This document shows positions 59,451 through 64,000 of a DNA stretch of 64,000 nt, piece by piece. Source of the DNA: Chrysopilus asiliformis (Eukaryota; Arthropoda; Insecta; Diptera; Rhagionidae); contig OZ035961.1 in NCBI GenBank assembly GCA_964034945.1, forward strand, positions 23,996,661 to 24,060,660. Reading direction: 5' to 3'. Position 1 is the first letter of the stretch. Each line of letters starts with the position of its first letter. The notes below the pieces were generated by a model. The model saw only the letters and a program-made list of their open reading frames with translations. It had not been told where the DNA came from and searched no databases. A program made the translations under genes and the position numbers.

Positions 59451-62400
59451 ATAATTTGTGCAGGTAGTGCACTTTTTTAAGGTTTTGCCTGCAGCACGAT
59501 TTTTGTTTATTGAAGAACTAAAGTAATCTTATATCTTCTTATCTAAATGGTAATAAACGAAAATTGATAAAAACTTCCTTTTCTCTGATAGTTCCTTCGA
59601 AATTTCCAAACACACGAATATCAATTTCTTTACAAAGGGAGAGGCCCTAAATCCATTATTACAATAGATTTATATTTCGTCAAAACCAAGATTAGAAGCA
59701 TTTATGTAATTGACATGAAAATAGATTTTCATACATATTTCCATATTTTTATCATTGATGTTAATATTGAGATTTACCCAACGTATTCATATCTGCAATC
59801 AATTATACTATTTTAATTGAAATCTGACTGAAGAAGACACAGAAAATGATCAAAAAAAGCAAATAATTTTCGTTTCATTTATCCCAGTGAGATCAGTGGA
59901 TAATAATCAATCAAAAATTTATCCCACTCTTTTGGTATCTACAAGGCTTTGCCTTCGAATCTCATCGTAGGATTGCCATCTAATAGCCAATATCCAATCG
60001 TTGTTCATATTTAAGTCCTTGAACGTAAAGATAGAAAATATCTGTAAAATTGTTCATTTTAGTCTGATTTTAGCTTCAGTATGAAATCGTTTAGCATTCC
60101 AGCTATAGAGATATGTCCACCAGGTCGTTCGGAAATTACACTTTTGATTACCTTATTCCGGAAATGAAACTTAAAAGCAATAATACAAAATAAATAGCTG
60201 TCAATGCGACCACACGGGACCTCGGCAGATTCCCTAGTACGAATATTGGCGTATTTTATTTACGGCGCTTTTTTTCGGGGTTTTCTTTTTGAAATTTATC
60301 AGTTTTTTTTATTTTTGATATATTTAGTAATTTAATCTTAATTACTCGAAGATAGAACTCTTTTAACTAAAGGCACGCTGAAAAGTTGTGCCATTTTATT
60401 TATTTTTTAAATACTTTTTTTTCGAAATATCGCAAAAAAAATTTTTTTAGTGATATTTTTTGTTTTTGAAAAAGTCCAGGCTATGGGACATATTGGAATC
60501 GATCATATGCCCCTGCCACTGATCACTTCGCGTTTCAACATTTATAACGCGGACTACAATTAGATGGGATGAATTGGCCGCTTTTGAAGATTTTTGGCGT
60601 TGATATTCCCATAAATGAAAAACAAGCTTCTGTCAAATTTCAAGTCTCTAGCTCCATCTGTTCATCGTAAATAGCCTCAAATATACGAATCGTTCACACC
60701 CCTCTTCACATCCGTCTTTCTCCAAAACGAGTAAGCTTGAAGGGTTTTCCTACAAGTACAAAATTTTATTTTTCATTACCTATCGAATAAAAACGGTTTC
60801 AATCGGACCTCGGGGGTTTATTTTATAATCACCCGAACAGTTCCTTTGCAAGACCATTTGCTTAGTATTGATGCATATGTCGTTAAAAAAACCTAAACCT
60901 ATCCGGAAGATTAATAGAAAATAAATAAAGTCGAAAGTATCGATAACAGGTGAAATGTATGCATATGCACCCTCTTAATCAGTCACCATCGTATATCGTT
61001 TGTCGAGAACCAAACCCGCCCCCGGCATTTTCTTTCCAACAGCTCTAGACCCTGAATGAGTCCGGTAAAGGGGCAAAAGTGTATTAATTGACCATTGAAA
61101 CGACAATCCAGCGAAAAAAAACAGCCCCCCTTGGGCAATGGACGGTGACATCGACATTGTGCTTGTTCTTAGGAATACAGGCGGATCGGTTTTAATTTAA
61201 AAAATTGTTCAAATGGATCACTTTTAAATGCAAAATTGTGCCTGGAATATAATTGCAAAAAGAAAAAAAAAAACGCTGTTGCTTTTGGCATATAAGGTTA
61301 TTCATGTGTTTTATTCATGATGTGTGTATCCTCTGGCACCTGAACGAATCCTATTGTTTTAAGGTTTTTCATGCATCTGATGTGTCCAATGCAAGTATTT
61401 TATGCGCTGCACTATTCGTATATAAAAATGTATAGAATTCAAATTCACGGTTTATTCTAGATTTTATGGTATATTTATGATAGAATCGAAGCATAAATGG
61501 TCATTAAATAGTGAGTTTTGTTTTAATTAATGATTTACCCGATAAAATAAACTGAATTCATACATTATACAAATATAATTAATATTATTTTACATTACAT
61601 TATTGTCGAATACAAACAATCGATTATTATGTCTACAAGTGTATCTATCCTGTTCAAAGGGTATACACAGCGAAATTTTGAAATTTTGAGCTGAATGAGT
61701 TCAATTAATAGAATTAAATATGGCCCGCATGCAAATTAAGATTATTAATTATTGCTAATGATGCTTTGGGGGTGCGCTAACACCATGATTTAATGTACCC
61801 CGGAGTAGAGGGTATAAAGTCTGTTTAAGGGAATGGCGAATACGAAATAAACGTCCTCTGTTGCCAATGGTTTTATCTATTCTATTTCATTTTCTGTTAT
61901 TAGCGGCGGCGTCGTGCTGGGTATTTTTATTTTGCTTTTATTATTTTGAAATTTTAGGGGAACGGGTTTATTGAATGGACACCTCAAAAAAACCACTGAT
62001 TGGAACCCATTCTTCCAGTACTTTTATGCGATTACTATTGATCTGCATATTCTGTTAACTATGAGAAACAATCAGGTCACCCACAACCTCAATCACTACC
62101 CCCAATAGCCATTATTCGAATGAGAAAGGTAGATAAAATTGGAGAGTGCTGGCATAAGGGATCATTTTTGAATAAATACTAGCTAGCAAATTACCTTGTT
62201 ACAGGTGAAAGCCTAATTAACTGATAATGCTGATACGATTGTTTTTAATTTGACAAACACATTTATCATTAATTGCGCCCTACTGTGTCTAAGGGTGGAA
62301 CAGTAACAAAAATTAAACCTAATGGGGCGTCTTAATGGTTGATTTCAGATAAAGCTATAATGATGGCATCATCGGTACACAGAGTCAACATAAAAATCCT

Positions 62401-63139
62401 TACAATTTTCAGGGTGCTGCCAATAGTACCCGACCTTTACAACTACACTATCACTATAGGAGTATTAATACCGGTAACAAAACCCAACTAGCAAACAACT
62501 AATGGTAAAAATGAAAACAAAAAAAAGAAATCTCACAATCGAAAAGGCTCCATGCTTCAAATTTTATTCCCCAAACATCATCCCTGAATCCACTCGGTCA
62601 TTGCGTTGTCTCACCTTTACCTATATTAAAAGGTAACTTAAATAGGGAAAAAGATTTTTCACCTTGCAGCCAAGATTTATGAGTCCGGTTATTGCAGGAA
62701 AATATTAGTTAATTGACTTCCCACAGTGTTGTATTTTTTTCTCATTATTACTTTTTCAGGTTAGGAAATAGAATTTTCGCTATGGAAAAGTCCATGGAAA
62801 TAGCAAAGTTATTGTACCACGGGGTGCCTTCTGTTTTATGTTCATTTATAGAAAATCTTTACTTAATTATGTTTTGTTACTTGAAAAAAAATTCTGTTTA
62901 ATTGGGGTTACGATTTAATAAAACTTTTCCTTCAAGCAAACTTTTGTTTCTCAAAAATTATTATTTTACTTAAAATTTGCTATTTATACGCATATTAAAG
63001 GCTGTCCAGAGAATACATCATACGAAATTTAGCGTTTTTCTTATATCGTCGGGTTACAGCAGAAATCGACTAAGTCACTATTTGGTGTTTTGAGTTATTA
63101 TAACAACGTGAACGAGCTTCTTCTTTTTTTCTGAAACCG

Positions 63140-63420
63140 CCGAAATCTTCCGGAATGGCCGGGACAGTGGCAGATTTAGGCATGTTATTCCCGCATCCCG
63201 GAGACTTATTTTCTGCCACGGATGTTCTAATTTAAAATCACCGAATTAACGACTTTTAAATATGAAAAAAATTGTCTACTTCGGTTGGGTGTTGTTGTAA
63301 AAAAAGATTTTTTTTCGGCTGCCGGCGTATTTCTTCAACGATTTTCCACAAAAGGTGCATATATTTCAAAAGATTTCACCTGCGGCGCTTTGTTTTTTAT
63401 TGGTATTTTTATAATTTCCG
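63140..63420 (+). repeat. internal fragment of the CCTGCGGCGC repeat
   Basis: CCGGGACAGTGGCAGATTTAGGCATGTT (63163 onward) matches the 58630 block, and TTTCACCTGCGGCGCTTTG (about 63375) matches motifs at 59198 and 8480. Neither terminus is recognisable. Confidence 0.4.
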
Positions 63421-63751
63421 TTGCCATTATTTATGGAATGTAAAGACGGCAAAAAACTAAGTAAATTTTTGCTTGAGACTGTGCAGTCCTTGATTAAAAG
63501 CTTTGTGCCGCATTCGATTTTAAAAATTTCTACTGTGACGCACATTTCCTAATTATTTTAGATTTTCTGCGTTTTCGTCCAAATAAAAATTTATTGTCTA
63601 TAAAATTTTGGTATTTCGTTCCGTTTCAGCCACCATCTTGTCACGGATTGGTCAAAAAAAAATTGGTCAACCTATTTATAACGATTTTTTTGATCGGTGC
63701 TTATAATTCATTGAATCATCGACAAATGATTCTGGGGTAGACATGCTCTAA

Positions 63752-64000
63752 GTGAACATTTTAATTTTTAAGTGACCACCAGTGGTCATTATTGGATGTC
63801 GATGGTGGGACAACGTGACCACCCATGGTCACACTACGTGTTTCATTTCGAGACATCGTGACCACCAGTGGGAATCTTTTACACATATTTAGCTTTGAGA
63901 AATATTACGTTTGGTCCCAGGATGTAAACCGATTTTACTTGGAATTGGTAGTACTTGCAATAAATCAATAAAAATAAATAAAAAAAATTGTTGGTACCAG
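63752..64000 (+). mobile_element. partial second copy of the CACGTTGAGCGCC MITE family
   Basis: The sequence follows 12491-12756 closely: GTGACCACCAGTGG, ATTATTGGATGTCGATGGTG, GGACAACGTGACCACCC, TTTCATTTCGAGACATCGTG, TTTAGCTTTGAGAAATATTA, then the poly(A)-rich segment and TTGGTACCAG. The terminal inverted repeat on the left is replaced by unrelated sequence, and the window ends before the right side. Confidence 0.75.

Larger units (their letters stand above)
58532..64000 (+). other. following heph intron (incomplete)
   Basis: The intron starts GTGAGTAGA and continues beyond the window. I searched by eye for the first RRM (a KVIHLRN-like start and FGRVTN-like core) and did not see it. The intron has repeat copies described separately; 59450-63100 shows no other recognised feature. 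Confidence 0.6.

Noticed and set aside
58532..64000. Search for the first RRM exon of PTB
   Set aside because: No sequence encoding a KVIHLRN-type beta strand or an FGRVTN-type core was seen; it probably lies beyond the window.
1..64000. tRNA or other structured RNA genes
   Set aside because: I noticed no paired A-box/B-box promoter with a cloverleaf by eye. A covariance-model scan would be decisive, and I could not run one.

Overview
The window is insect nuclear DNA: A+T-rich, with long non-coding stretches, GT/AG splice sites and many DNA-transposon remnants. A dipteran is most likely. The one gene I can identify is hephaestus (heph), the polypyrimidine tract-binding protein (PTB) gene. 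It lies on the + strand. The window holds a long low-complexity N-terminal coding exon (about 3962-5464) and a short conserved exon (58411-58531). These are separated by an intron of about 52.9 kb. The identification rests on the short exon, which encodes RGSDELLSQ...ATKKAKLE, the N-terminal signature of animal PTB proteins (KRGSDEL...KK.K in human PTBP1). The upstream exon ends at AAG|GTATTT in phase 0 and the downstream exon opens at TTAG|AGA in phase 0. Joining them restores the conserved K-R dipeptide. The four RNA-recognition-motif domains are not in the window and should lie downstream.

Layout: 1-3943 is very A/T-rich and non-coding (upstream sequence and/or 5' UTR). 3962-5464 encodes about 501 residues rich in Q, N, H, S, T and A; no in-frame AUG opens it. 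5465-58410 is one large intron. 58411-58531 is the PTB exon, preceded by a TACTAAT branch-point match and a strong UCUUU-rich tract. 58532-64000 is the next, incomplete intron.

The introns are a graveyard of mobile DNA. Elements with clear ends include an internally deleted mariner (51841-52750), a hAT relic with a BED zinc-finger ORF and 8-bp target duplication CTCTAGAA (45994-46756), and a 2.65-kb non-autonomous hAT with target duplication GTCAAAAG (22726-25374). There are also a non-autonomous Helitron (40131-40462), TTAA-flanked piggyBac-like MITEs (12461-12843, 20253-20559, part of one at 63752-64000), a further TTAA MITE (6127-6314) and small inverted-repeat MITEs (11121-11286, 19921-20045). 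Tandem and fold-back DNA is abundant: a nearly perfect 8-bp array of about 51 copies (23974-24385), a 21-bp minisatellite (54535-54700), three large hairpins, and a dispersed repeat of about 147 bp that sometimes forms tandem pairs.

I saw no bacterial or viral system, no CRISPR array and no RNA gene I could support. The points most worth following are the start codon of the long heph exon, its second in-phase splice donor, the PTB-type motifs in the PTB gene's own intron, and the matched fold-back composites in opposite orientation inside that intron.
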